Origin: Palsa-504 sp963753225
Lineage (GTDB): Bacteria; Actinomycetota; Actinomycetes; Streptosporangiales; Streptosporangiaceae
Assembly: GCA_963753225.1 (NCBI GenBank)
Contig: CAVWBQ010000008.1
Span: forward strand, 62,001-126,000
DNA: 64,000 bases
Reading direction: 5' to 3'
The notes under the pieces were generated by a model that searched no databases, was not told where the DNA came from, and was given only the letters and a program-made list of their open reading frames with translations. Shown piece after piece: positions 7,871 through 17,254 of this stretch (position 1 is the stretch's first letter; each line of letters starts with the position of its first letter). Made by a program: the position numbers and the translations under genes.

Positions 7871-9285
7871 GCCACCCCGATACGGCAGTCATCTATGCCG
7901 TAGGGGATCCACACCAGGCCGTCGTGCAGGAAGGCTCCGCACGAGTACAAGACGTTAGGCACGTAGCCGTCCTGCTCATCCACGCCGGGGGACAGCAGCG
8001 GCGTCCTCGAATAGCCCACGACGCGCGTCGGGTCATCGAGGTCGAGCAGGAGCGTGCCGATGACGTAGACCCGCATCGGACCGACGCCATGGGTGAGCAC
8101 AAGCCAGCCCTGATCGGTCTCGATCGGCGGCCCGCAGTTGCCGACCTGCAGCATTTCCCACGGCGCGGACGGTTCCTGCAAGATCACTGGCCGGTCCCAT
8201 ACGTAACCGTCCGCCGAGCTGGCCAGGCTGGTACTCTCGCCGTCGGAGCGGCACAGGGCGAGGTGCTGTCCGTGCACCTTCCGGGGGAACAGCGCCATGC
8301 CCTTGTTCCTGGCGGCCGGCCCGGCCAGCCGATGAGCACGGAAGATCCGCAGGTCCGAGCTGATGAGCAGGCGCGGGGCGATCCGTCGCCCGTCATAGGC
8401 CGTGTAGGTGGCGCGGTACTCGGCGGTCCCGTCATCGTCGGTGAACCGCGTGAACCGCGCGTCCTCCATGCCGTTGCTCTCTTCCTCAGCGGACGGCGAC
8501 AAGATCCGCTGCCCGAGGTCGGCGTCGCGGGCGAAGGAGGCGTGGTAGGCAGACGAGACCACCTTGCGGAGCAGGTCGACGGTGGTGGCGGAACCCGGCC
8601 GGGTCAGCAGGTCGCGGTGCATCTTCGCCAGCGTCCGCTCGAGATCAGTGCCCTCGAACTCGGCGGGGAGGGCGTGCAGGACGGCCTCAGCGAGTTCATC
8701 GAGATGGCCCTGGTCAGCTAGGACGGCATGCAGATGCTCCCGGTGCCAGCTGGCCGGCGTCGTGTCCGCCACGGAGACCGGCAGGAGCCGCGGCTCGAAG
8801 GACCACTGCGGGCCCGGGCCGACGACGGCCGAGCAGAAACCGATCGAGGAGATGTGCCCTTCGCCGATGCCCCGCAGGCTGAGCGCCACCCGAGCCTGGC
8901 CAGCGCGCAGGCCGCCCTGGTCGGGGCCCAGCACCGCGCTCGGGTTGCACAGGGCCGCGGCCTCCGTCGCATACTCCGCGGTGAAGGTCGCTCCCAGCAG
9001 CAACGTGCGCGCCGCCGTCAGCTCATGCGCCTCCTCGATGTGCGCGGAGACGATCGACGCATGCCGCCGCAGGAGCGCCTGATAATCGTGGTGGCGACCG
9101 CCGAAGTCGCGGAGCAGCCCCGCAGCCAGCCGTTCAACCTCGTCTTCCGCCAGGCTCATGACGCGGCCGACGACCTGGCTGGCCCGCGAATGGGTACGGT
9201 GCAGCTCCTCGCCGGGCAGGAACAGCCGCGCGACGACGCGGGCCGGATCGGGGCACAGCCCGGCCTGAATGCGGTGCGCTATCAT
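7822..9285 (-). CDS. glycoside hydrolase/phosphorylase family 130
   Basis: A 487-residue GH130 protein, the beta-mannoside phosphorylase family, which releases mannose-1-phosphate or similar from beta-linked oligosaccharides. An N-terminal helical extension (about 1-130) precedes a five-bladed propeller. The family motif with the general acid Asp is GMEDARFTRF near residue 271, followed by YRATYTAYDGR. NKGMALFPRKVHG matches the phosphate/sugar-binding KD..LFP.K region. It is intracellular (no signal peptide). The start at 9285 overlaps the GT4-fusion stop (ATGA, 9282-9285), showing an operon. Activity is inferred from family; hydrolase members also exist. Confidence 0.9.
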   Translation of the reverse strand: MIAHRIQAGLCPDPARVVARLFLPGEELHRTHSRASQVVGRVMSLAEDEVERLAAGLLRDFGGRHHDYQALLRRHASIVSAHIEEAHELTAARTLLLGATFTAEYATEAAALCNPSAVLGPDQGGLRAGQARVALSLRGIGEGHISSIGFCSAVVGPGPQWSFEPRLLPVSVADTTPASWHREHLHAVLADQGHLDELAEAVLHALPAEFEGTDLERTLAKMHRDLLTRPGSATTVDLLRKVVSSAYHASFARDADLGQRILSPSAEEESNGMEDARFTRFTDDDGTAEYRATYTAYDGRRIAPRLLISSDLRIFRAHRLAGPAARNKGMALFPRKVHGQHLALCRSDGESTSLASSADGYVWDRPVILQEPSAPWEMLQVGNCGPPIETDQGWLVLTHGVGPMRVYVIGTLLLDLDDPTRVVGYSRTPLLSPGVDEQDGYVPNVLYSCGAFLHDGLVWIPYGIDDCRIGVAYAPLGEVLADMSSVS

Positions 9286-11450
9286 TCCAGCTCGCTGATC
9301 CGGCGTGCCTGCTGCGCGGTCGCGAGCATCGCCAGGGTGGACTCGGCGCCCTGGTTGAGGTTGCGGCCGCCACGTTCCAGGCCGTCATACCCGGCGCCGG
9401 TCTGGGGGTCGAACATCGGCGTAGCGCTGTCGTTGTCGCCACCGAACCAGTCCCATGCCAGGCTGACGCCCGTCAGCCAGGATGATTGGCGCGTGATCAG
9501 GAACGCGCTCGCGCAGGCATCAGCGAGCGCGGACACCTCGATGGGCTGCTGGTCGAAACCAGGGCCGGCGTCGTCGCGGCCGCGGCCGCCCGCAGGCGTC
9601 ACCGACAGGTGGCCATCGCGGGTCTCGGTGCGCAGCAGGAAGTCCAGAAGTCTGAGGCCGCGGTTCAGAGCCGACTCATTTGGAAGGGCGTCACCCGCGA
9701 CGATCAGCGCCTCGGCGATAGACGCGTTTGCGTAGCTCAGCCGTTCCTCCGGCCATGGCCAGCCGGGATCGTCGGTCTTCGGTCTGCCGATCACGGCCAG
9801 CATGTCCGCGAGCAGTCGCCTGGCGGCGATTTCATCCGATCGTCTGCTGAGCAGCTCAGCGGCGCCCAGCACAGCAAACGACATCGACCTCAGATGCGGG
9901 GAGCGGCGCTGCGCCGCTATGCGGAACCCGCTGAGCGCCCGGGCCCGCATGCCCGGCGTCGGCGCACTCGCGGCTGCGACACCGAGACCCCACAGCGCGC
10001 GTCCCCACCAGTCACCTACCGCTGCCTCGTCACGCCATTGCCCGTCGACGGCCATCCTGTTGTGACAGGCCCCGGTGGGATCGAGCGCGTCGAGGACGAA
10101 GGCGATGTAGCAGCGGGCCAGGCGGCGGGCGGTCGGCCCTGGCTCCGGCTCATGGCACATGACGACCAGTCCGCGGGCGGCGTCGTCGACGCAATAGCCG
10201 TGCTCGCGCCGGGGGACCGCGTGGAGGGCGTGCTCGAAGAGCCCGCGGTCGTCAGTGAGCCGGTCGAGGTGATCGAGCACCGGCTGGTGAACGTCGCCCG
10301 CGGGAGTCAGGCTGCCGGCGGTCATGCGGCCACGCTCGCCGTGATCAGCGCCGGCCAGCTCGCGGTACTGGTCCGCGATGACCGGCCACAGCAGCCGCGG
10401 AGCCGTCGCGGCGGCAGCGGCGGCCATCCTCGTCATCACATCCCCGCGCATGATCACCGAGCGGAGCGCCGCCGCGATCGCGGCCGGATCACGGTGCGGC
10501 ACGAGCAGGCCCGCGCCCCCCGCCAGCATCTCTCTGGCGTGCGGGAACTGCGTCGCCACCACCGGCTTGCCCGCCGCCACCGCCTCGATGAGCACCCCCG
10601 AGGTGACCTGCTCGGTCGAGTCGTAGGGCAGCAGAACCACGTCGGCGGAGCGGACGAGGGAGGCCAGCGCGTTGGTGTTCCGGTAGTAACCGTCGAAGGT
10701 GATCATGGATCCCAGATCGGCCTGCCGGACCTGCTCGTAGAGGCGATCGCGATAGACGTCGCCTTCGTGGAGCAGCACCTTCGGGTGCGTCTGGCCGGCG
10801 ACCATGTAGCGTGGCATGGGCACCAGATCGCGCAGCATCGACATGGCCTCGATGCCCCACTCGATGCCCTTGCCGGGCCCGAGCAGGCCCCACGTCAAGA
10901 CGGTGAACTGCCCCGTTCGGAACGTCGGCTCCGCCATCGTCGTCGCCACGGCGGGCGCGCCGTGCGCGATGATGGCGACCTTCGTCATGTCGACGGCGTA
11001 GCTGGCCGCGAGCCGGTCGCGCGCGGTCATCGTCATCGCGACGACGGCATCGGCCTTCGCCGTCACCGCCTCGAGGACCTGACGCTGGTGTGGCGTCGGG
11101 TCGGTCAGCACGGTGTGCAGGACGACGACGCATGGCACCAGGACCTGGTCCAGCAGGTGCAGGATCTCGCTTCCGTCGGCGCCGCCGTAGACGCCGTACT
11201 CGTGCTGCACGATGGCGACGTCGCACAGGTTCAGTTGCGCGGCCGCCTGGCGGAGCGAGGCGGAGTCATCCGTGATGAGCTGCGCCACTACCTCGTCGCC
11301 TGGTCGTGCTGCGGGCGCGTCGACCAGGCGAACGACCCAGCCCTCGTCGGTGGTGGAGTGCAAGAGTGCGCCGCGTAGAGCGGCGGTGAAAGTTGCCAGC
11401 CCGCACTGGGTCGGCGGGAACGTACTGACAAAACCGAAGCGCGTGCTCAT
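9282..11450 (-). CDS. bifunctional GT4 glycosyltransferase fused to alpha/alpha-toroid domain
   Basis: A 722-residue two-domain protein. Residues 1-375 are a GT4 glycosyltransferase: the N-terminal strand plus acceptor loop (FPPTQCGLATFT), a middle GLLGPGKGIEWGIEAM, and the nucleotide-sugar site VLLPYDSTEQVTSGVLIEAV followed by GKPVVAT. Residues 395-722 form a helical barrel like six-hairpin glycosidases or glucuronyl hydrolases, with YCVDDAARGLVV, CHNRMAVDGQWRDE and NLNQGAESTLA. This half could bind or trim the polymer. The gene is first in the operon with the GH130 gene downstream (4-bp overlap). The combination suggests synthesis plus phosphorolysis of an intracellular glycan, possibly a mannan, but the substrate is inferred only. 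Confidence 0.87.
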   Translation of the reverse strand: MSTRFGFVSTFPPTQCGLATFTAALRGALLHSTTDEGWVVRLVDAPAARPGDEVVAQLITDDSASLRQAAAQLNLCDVAIVQHEYGVYGGADGSEILHLLDQVLVPCVVVLHTVLTDPTPHQRQVLEAVTAKADAVVAMTMTARDRLAASYAVDMTKVAIIAHGAPAVATTMAEPTFRTGQFTVLTWGLLGPGKGIEWGIEAMSMLRDLVPMPRYMVAGQTHPKVLLHEGDVYRDRLYEQVRQADLGSMITFDGYYRNTNALASLVRSADVVLLPYDSTEQVTSGVLIEAVAAGKPVVATQFPHAREMLAGGAGLLVPHRDPAAIAAALRSVIMRGDVMTRMAAAAAATAPRLLWPVIADQYRELAGADHGERGRMTAGSLTPAGDVHQPVLDHLDRLTDDRGLFEHALHAVPRREHGYCVDDAARGLVVMCHEPEPGPTARRLARCYIAFVLDALDPTGACHNRMAVDGQWRDEAAVGDWWGRALWGLGVAAASAPTPGMRARALSGFRIAAQRRSPHLRSMSFAVLGAAELLSRRSDEIAARRLLADMLAVIGRPKTDDPGWPWPEERLSYANASIAEALIVAGDALPNESALNRGLRLLDFLLRTETRDGHLSVTPAGGRGRDDAGPGFDQQPIEVSALADACASAFLITRQSSWLTGVSLAWDWFGGDNDSATPMFDPQTGAGYDGLERGGRNLNQGAESTLAMLATAQQARRISELE

Positions 11451-11802
11451 AGTTCAGGTGCCTTCCGATCGGGCAGCCCCGCAGAACCGAGAATGAAGCC
11501 TCACGCAATAAGGTGATCCGGCTCGCGGGCAGCGTGTATGCCCGACCAGCCGCGGCGATACGCCTGCGTTCCTGGCTCCGGCCAAGAGGGGTTAGCACCC
11601 GCTGCAGCAACTGCCGGCCTAGCCAGGCGCACCAAAGGTGCTAAGACGTCAGCCTATCCGAAGAAGGGACGGCCGCCGACGGCGTCATCCGCTATTAGCC
11701 GGCCGATGGTCGTGACACCCATCCCGTTCGGCGAAAAGATCTTTGAACCGAACGGACCCGGTGCCCGCCCCCGTACCGCCGCCCAGCTCGACCGAGGCTC
11801 GG
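11451..11802. other. intergenic region with promoter and stem-loop element
   Basis: No gene recognised in this 352-bp stretch. The right-hand part (from about 11640) is distinctly different in composition and contains one copy of the repeated stem-loop element (11711-11763). A perfect 7-1-7 palindrome at 11790-11804 overlaps the stop of the SARP gene and may terminate its transcription. The left part must hold the promoter of the minus-strand GT4/GH130 operon; an ATAAGG stretch lies near 11508, but no clear hexamer pair was found. Confidence 0.5.
11711..11763 (+). repeat. intergenic stem-loop element, copy A
   Basis: Outer arms CCGTTCGG (11724-11731) and CCGAACGG (11748-11755) are perfect inverted repeats. 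They enclose an inner palindrome AAAGATCTTT, so the whole element can fold as a long hairpin with a small asymmetric bulge. The upstream flank CGTGACACCC is shared with copy B at 46794 and the downstream flank GGNCC(C/G)GG with copies B and C. The A/T-rich centre stands out in this genome. It lies between the SARP gene 3' end and the GT4 operon promoter. Function unknown: terminator, REP-like element or protein-binding site. Confidence 0.65.
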
Positions 11803-14719
11803 TCAAGGCTTCGTGGCGGCCCGTGCTATGGCTTCCAGCGCGAAGCGGATGACTTGGCTGCCGTCCATCTGCTCGCCCTTTTCGACGCGGACGCGGTATT
11901 CGGTGTCGGTGAGGTGCTGGCGCAGCAGCGCCGCCGACTGGCGAAGGCGGTCGGCGTCGGTGCCGAAGGGCGGCGCGCCACTGCTGGCTGATGTGACTGC
12001 ACCGTAGAGAACGGCCGCATCGTGACAGGCGCCGGCCCGCGTCAAGAGTTCGACGAGGGTCCGGAGGGTGACCCACATCGGGGTCCAGGCGCCCGCTTGC
12101 TGCCATTCGCCGATGGCCCGCTCGTAGTGGCCGAGCGCGACGGCGGTGTCGCCGTGCCGCGCATCCAGCGTGGCCAGGGTGACGCGCGAAAGCCCGCCGA
12201 CGAAGCGGCTGCCCGCGGACTTGGCCAGGGCGACTGCCCGCTGCAGGTGGTGCCGAGCCTGGCCGGGGCTGGTGCCGATGGCAATCTCGCCGCTGACCCA
12301 GGAGACGAGGGCCAGCGCCGACGGCGAACGGCACCGGTCAGCCGCGGCACGCGCCTGGTCTGCGAGTCGGCCCGCCTCCCCAAGGCGGCCGGCGTAGGCG
12401 TATGCCGCGCTGGCGCCGACGGCGTCCCATGCGGCGTCCAGGAAGTCACCGTTGCCAATCGACAGGTCGTACGCCCTGGTGTAGAGGTCCACGGCAGCCG
12501 CCAATTCGCCGCGGAAGGTGGCGACCTCGGCGAGGGCCTCCAGCGGTCGGCGGGCACTGATCGGGGGCAGGCTCCGCGCGGCGTCGAATGCGGCGCGCGC
12601 GGCGGCCCCGGCCGCTTGCATATCGCCCCGGTAGACCGCCCCGAACGCGGCCGAGGCGAGCGCCTCGGGATAGAACGGCGAGCGTGACCCGGCCGCGCCG
12701 GCCGTGCTGGCGTCGGCCCAGCGATAGACCTCACAGTGGCAGCGCCACAGCGCGTACCAGTGCAGCTGAGCGGCCATCTGCAGGCCGCGCTCTGGATCGG
12801 AGTCGGCGAGCCAGCTGCGCGCGGCCCGCAGATCGCTGAAGTGCCGCTCGACGCTGGCCGCCCAGCTGGCTTCGTCGGCGCCGCGCAGGCCGCGTTCGGC
12901 CCGCGCGACCAAGTCCGCGGCCCACCGGGCGTGCCGTTCCCTGGCCGCGCCTAGCCGCCCCTGCTCGGCGAGCTGGTCCAGGCCGTAGCTGCGCAGGGTC
13001 TCCAGCAGCCGGTACCTGGTACTGCCGCCGTCCAGCTCGGCGGTAACCAGGGAACGGTCAACCAGGTACAGCAGCAGGCGGGTGACGCCGGCCGGATCGT
13101 CGTGTCCGCCGGCGATCGCGTGGGCGGCTGCGGCGTCGAAGCTGCCATGGAACACCGCAAGCTGGCAGAACAGGTCCTGCTGGTCATGCCTGAGCTGCTC
13201 GTAGGACCAGTCCATGACCGCGCGCAGGGAACGATGGCGGCTATCGGCCCGTCGTCCGACGGTAAGTAGCCCGAACCTGTCCCGCAGGTTCGCGGCGAGC
13301 TCGCTGACCGTGGTCCCGGGGAGCCTCGCGGCGGCCAGCTCGATGGCGAGCGGCAGGCCGTCCAGCCTGGCACACAGCAAGGCGACCGCCTCGACGTCCG
13401 AGTCCTGCGGCGCGGCGGCCGGGTCCGCCGCGCGGGCCCGGTCCAGGAACAGCCGGACGGCGGGAGCGCCGAGACCGCTCACCGGGAGCGGCCTGACCTG
13501 CCACACGTGCTCACCGTCAACCTCGAGCCGCTCGCGGCTGGTCGCCAGGAGGGTGACGTTCCTGGTCTGTTTCAGCAGCCGCTCGGCGAGGATGGCGACA
13601 GCCTGCGCGACGTGCTCGCAGTTGTCCAGGACGAGCAGCAGGTGCCTGCCAACCAGCTGCTCGACGAGCTGATCGTCGAGGCGCTGGAACGCCCGCTCGC
13701 TGATCCCGGCCGCGGTGGCGAGGGCCCGGACCACGGCGTGCGGCTCGCTCACCGCGGCGAGGTCGCAGAAGCAGACCCCATTCGGGTAGCTGCCGCCAGT
13801 CCGGACGGCCACCTCCAGCGCCAACCGGGTCTTCCCCACGCCTCCCGGTCCATGCAGGGTAACCAGCCGCGCCTCCCCCAGCAGCCCGGTGACGGCCGCG
13901 AGATCTTCGTCCCGCCCGACGAAGCTGGTCACCGGAACCGGCAGCGTCGGCGTCCGGTTCACGACCGCACCGCGCGTTTCCGGTGCACTGGCCGTGTGAC
14001 GCAAGATGTCTTGCTCGATGCGCCGCAAGGCAGGTGAGGGCTCAAGCCCGAGTTCGGTAGCCAGGTAGTGACGCCACGACCGGAAGCTGGACAAGGCTTC
14101 GGTGTGGCGGCCGGCCCGGTAGAGGGCCTGCATGAACAGTCCTCTCGCCTGCTCCCGTTCCGGGTGTTCGGCCAGGAGCGCCTGCAAGGTGACGACGGCT
14201 TCGGAGACCAGGCCCGCGATGAGCAGCAACTCGGCTCGGCGTTCTGTCGCGACCGCGCGCCGTTCGTTGAGCCGGGCCGCCGTGGCCAGCGCGAACGGCC
14301 GGTCCGCGAACTCGCCGACCGCGGGGCCGCGCCACAGCGCCAGCGCCTCGTCGAGGAGCCGCAGGGCCTGTTCGCCGCTGGCCCGGGACGCTTCGGCCAG
14401 CATGTCCTCGAACCGGGTGGCGTCGAGCTGGCCCCGCTGCACGGTGAGGCAGTAGCCAGCCTCCGCAGTGGCCAGGTCGCCTCCTGCCGGGCCGAGGGCG
14501 CGGCGCAGCCGTGATACCTGTGTGCGCAGCGCCCCGCGCGGATCAGCGGGCAGGGCCGCCTCCCATAGCTCGTCGATGAGCCCGGCCTGGGACCACCCGG
14601 TTGGAGTCTACGAGGAGCATGGTCAGCACCAGGCGCTGCCGGGCGCCGGGAAGCGGCACGGCGCGGCCGTCGATCCGCACCTCCGCCGGGCCGAGCAGCC
14701 CGTACCCCCAGGCAGCCAT
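11803..14719 (-). pseudogene. SARP/BTAD-NB-ARC transcriptional regulator, frameshifted in DNA-binding domain
   Basis: AfsR/DnrI-like regulator. The proper start is ATG at 14719, behind AGGAGG. It encodes YGLLGPAEVRIDGRAVPLPG and RQRLVLTMLLVDSNRVV, the start of a SARP winged helix. This frame is lost near 14591-14600. The continuation (LIDELWEAALPADPRGALRT, then QVSRLRRALG) is in another frame, which stays open to 11803. The open part holds a BTAD helical domain (to about 14030), an NB-ARC ATPase with Walker A GPGGVGKT and Walker B LLLVLDNCEH, and about 350 residues of TPR-like helices. Removing one base (or adding two) restores about 970 residues. A stop (TAG) blocks upstream extension in the second frame, and no good start lies between there and the GTG at 14442. 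Confidence 0.75.
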
Positions 14720-14862
14720 GCTGACCTCCTCAGGCCTTCAGCATCACATAAGCCCAGGCGAGCCGCGACACGTCGCCGACACGCTCACGACACGCCGCTG
14801 GCAGGGCGGGATGCCATGGTGGGATCTGGTGGCGCGCAGCGCTGCGGGGAGGGAGAGACGAA

Positions 14863-16225
14863 ATGGCGGACACGGTTAGGTTTCCCGACGAGGTAAGCGC
14901 ATCATTCACCGGGGAGCTGACCGGCCCCGGAGATCCGGGTTACGAGCAGGCGCGCCGGGTCCACAACGGCCTGATCGACAGGCGTCCCGCGCTTATCGCC
15001 AGGTGCCGCACCGTCCCGGATATCCAGGACGCGGTGATCATCGGCCGCGAGCAGGCGACCGAGATATCGGTGCGCGGCGGCGGGCACAATGTCGCGGGCC
15101 TGGCTGTCACGGACGGTGGCCTGATGATCGACCTGGCGCCGATGAAGGGGATCCGGGTCGACCCGGCGAGGCGGACCATATGGGCGCAGGGCGGGGTCAA
15201 CTGGAAGGAACTCAACCGGGCCGCGGCCTGTCACGGGCTCGCCACCACCGGCGGGGTGGTCTCCAGCACAGGCATCGCCGGGCTGACCCTGGGCGGCGGG
15301 GAAGGCTGGCTGATGGGAAAGTTCGGGCTGACCATCGACAACCTGCTGGCGGTCGAGGTCGTCACCGCCGACGGCCAGGTCGTCACGGCCAGCGCCGAGC
15401 ACAATCAGGACTTGTTCTGGGCCCTGCGCGGCGGCGGCGGCAACTTCGGCGTCGCTACCTCCTTCGAGTACCGGGCCCACCCGGTGGCCACGATCTATGG
15501 CGGTATGGTCGCCCATCCTGTCAGCCGTGCACGCGAGGCGTTCGGCTTCTATCGCGACCTGACCCAGGGGGCCCCGGACGAACTGACCGTGTACATGAGC
15601 CTGTTCGCCAACCCGGACGCGCCGGACGACATCATGCTGGCCATGGTCGCCTGCCACTGCGGCGATCCGGCGAGCGCGGAGGCAGACCTGAAGCCGCTGC
15701 GGCAATTCGGGCCGCCGGCCACAGACCTCATCCAGCCCATGCCCTACCCGGTGATCAACACCCTCAGCGATGGCGGCTATCCCAGGGGGGCGTTCAACTA
15801 CTGGAAATCGGCGTTCCTCAGCGAACTGTCCGACGCCTCGCTGGAGATCATGGTCGATGCGATGCACCGGTGCCCGTCACCAATGAGCGGCCTGGGCATC
15901 GTGCCCTATCTGGGCGCCGTCGCGCGGGTCGACACCGCCGCCACCGCGTTCGCGCACCGGGCACCGGGCTATAGCCTGCTCATCGTCTCGCAATGGACGA
16001 ACCAGCGGGAAACCCGGCAGAACATCGCCTGGGCCAAGGAGACATTCGAGACACTCCGCCCCCACATGACCGACCGGAGCTACGTAAACAACCTGACCGC
16101 CGAGGACGGGCAGAAGGTGCACGAGGTCTGGGGAGCCAACTACCGAAGGCTCGTCACCGTCAAACGACGCTACGACCCAGAACAACGTCTTCCGGCTCAA
16201 CCACAACATAGACCCACGGGCCTGA
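14863..16225 (+). CDS. FAD-linked oxidase (berberine-bridge type), C-terminal frameshift
   Basis: A secreted-type fold without signal peptide, PCMH FAD-binding plus BBE domain, about 454 residues once corrected. The covalent flavin His is His75 in RGGGHNVAGL. The second anchoring Cys of bicovalent members is absent (GVVSSTGIAGLTLGGG), so monocovalent flavin is expected. As read, the frame continues to 16362 with an unrelated Arg-rich tail. Skipping one base near 16179-16186 instead gives NVFRLNHNIDP and a stop at 16223-16225. That is exactly the family's ending, and it falls before the convergent gene that ends at 16246. I therefore place the real 3' end at 16225 and regard the shift as a mutation or sequence error. 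Such enzymes oxidise sugars or alkaloid-like compounds. Confidence 0.82.
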
Positions 16226-16245
16226 GGTGCCAGAATGCCCGCCAG

Positions 16246-16629
16246 CTAGCTGACCGGCGCCGAGGGGGTGATCCCCGCCGCGGCTGCGATCCTGGCCGCC
16301 TCCGACTCCGGGTCGCCGCCCTCGGGCACACTGATGACGAAGCGGCTGAAACGTCCCGATGACACGTCCACCCGGACGGCAGGCCGGTCGCGGTGCAGGA
16401 TGCAGAAATCGTAGCCATCACCGTGCCGGCGGGTGCCCAGCACAGCGTGCCCGGTAAAGCTGATCCCCGCCATCCGCCATCCCCGGAGGCCCAGCCACGG
16501 CTGAGGATCGGGCGCCGCAGAGACGATGGAGGAGAGGCGGACCCGGATGTCACCGTGGAAGCCCAAGATCTTCTCGCCCAGGGTGAGATGGACTACCAGG
16601 TCCTCGTCGTTGATGATGAGCTCGGCCAT
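16246..16629 (-). CDS. conserved hypothetical protein, PH-like fold predicted
   Basis: A 127-residue cytosolic protein starting MAELIINDEDLVVHLTLGEK and continuing ILGFHGDIRVRLSSI. The alternation of beta strands and a C-terminal helix (SEAARIAAAAG) suggests a bacterial PH-like fold. I recognise the family as common in actinobacteria but without a known function. The ATG at 16629 is chosen over an upstream Pro/Arg-rich extension because conservation-like sequence begins there. No cysteines needed for metal binding are evident. It is convergent with the FAD oxidase and 97 bp downstream of msrB. Confidence 0.75.
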   Translation of the reverse strand: MAELIINDEDLVVHLTLGEKILGFHGDIRVRLSSIVSAAPDPQPWLGLRGWRMAGISFTGHAVLGTRRHGDGYDFCILHRDRPAVRVDVSSGRFSRFVISVPEGGDPESEAARIAAAAGITPSAPVS

Positions 16630-16726
16630 TGGGGTCGAGGATACGCGCGCCGACTGCACCGGCATATGGCCGACTCCCGGTCGTTTCCCGTTGTCGCGGT
16701 GACCTGGCTGATCTCCGAGAGGGTCG

Positions 16727-17200
16727 TCAGGATGCGCTCCCTCCCGGTGTGGCGGGGGGTCCGAACAGGTCGCGGTAGGCGCCGTAGCCCTCGCGTTCCA
16801 GGTCATCGAGCGGGACGAAGCGGAGAGCGGCGGAGTTGATGCAGTAGCGCAGGCCCCCAGCTTCGGCGGGCCCGTCGCGGAACACGTGGCCCAGATGATT
16901 GTCGCCATGGGCAGAGCGGACCTCAGTCCTGATCATCCAATGGCTGAAGTCCCGACGCCGGACCACGTGACCCGGCTCGACCGGCGCCGTGAAGCTCGGC
17001 CAGCCGGTGTGGCTTTCGTACTTGTTGACCGAGGCGAACAGCGGCTCGCCGGACACGACATCGACGTAGAGGCCGGGTTCCTTGTTGTCCCAGTGCTCGT
17101 TGTGGAACGCCGGCTCGGTGCCGTTCTGCCGGGTGACCCGGTACTGCTCCGGCGTCAGCCGCGAGATGGCGTCGTCATCCTTGCCGTAGTTGTCCGACAC
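16727..17200 (-). CDS. msrB: peptide-methionine (R)-S-oxide reductase
   Basis: Repairs methionine-R-sulfoxide in oxidised proteins using thioredoxin. Family motifs are intact: the substrate pocket HTGWPSFTAP, GHVFRDGP and the catalytic Cys in RYCINSAALRF. The two CxxC zinc pairs of many MsrB proteins are missing, as in the zinc-free subgroup. I place the start at the GTG at 17200, preceded by AAGGAG (minus strand), rather than the ATG at 17224, because the reading MSDNYGKDDDAISRL fits the family N-terminus. It lies between the PH-like gene and glsA, all on the minus strand, and may be co-transcribed. Confidence 0.93.
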   Translation of the reverse strand: MSDNYGKDDDAISRLTPEQYRVTRQNGTEPAFHNEHWDNKEPGLYVDVVSGEPLFASVNKYESHTGWPSFTAPVEPGHVVRRRDFSHWMIRTEVRSAHGDNHLGHVFRDGPAEAGGLRYCINSAALRFVPLDDLEREGYGAYRDLFGPPATPGGSAS

Positions 17201-17254
17201 GTGAGCTCCTTCGTCACTGCCCATGAGCAGACCCGGGATTGCCTTCGGGTGGCA

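Noticed and set aside
9486..11378. 630-codon plus-strand frame opposite the GT4-toroid fusion gene
   Set aside because: Composition of a shadow frame (Arg, Gly, His, Asp, Val) and no ribosome-binding site; the minus strand is a clear glycosyltransferase.
11790..11804. Palindrome GACCGAG-G-CTCGGTC as a classical terminator
   Set aside because: Loop too short and no T-run follows; noted only as a possible terminator at the SARP gene end.
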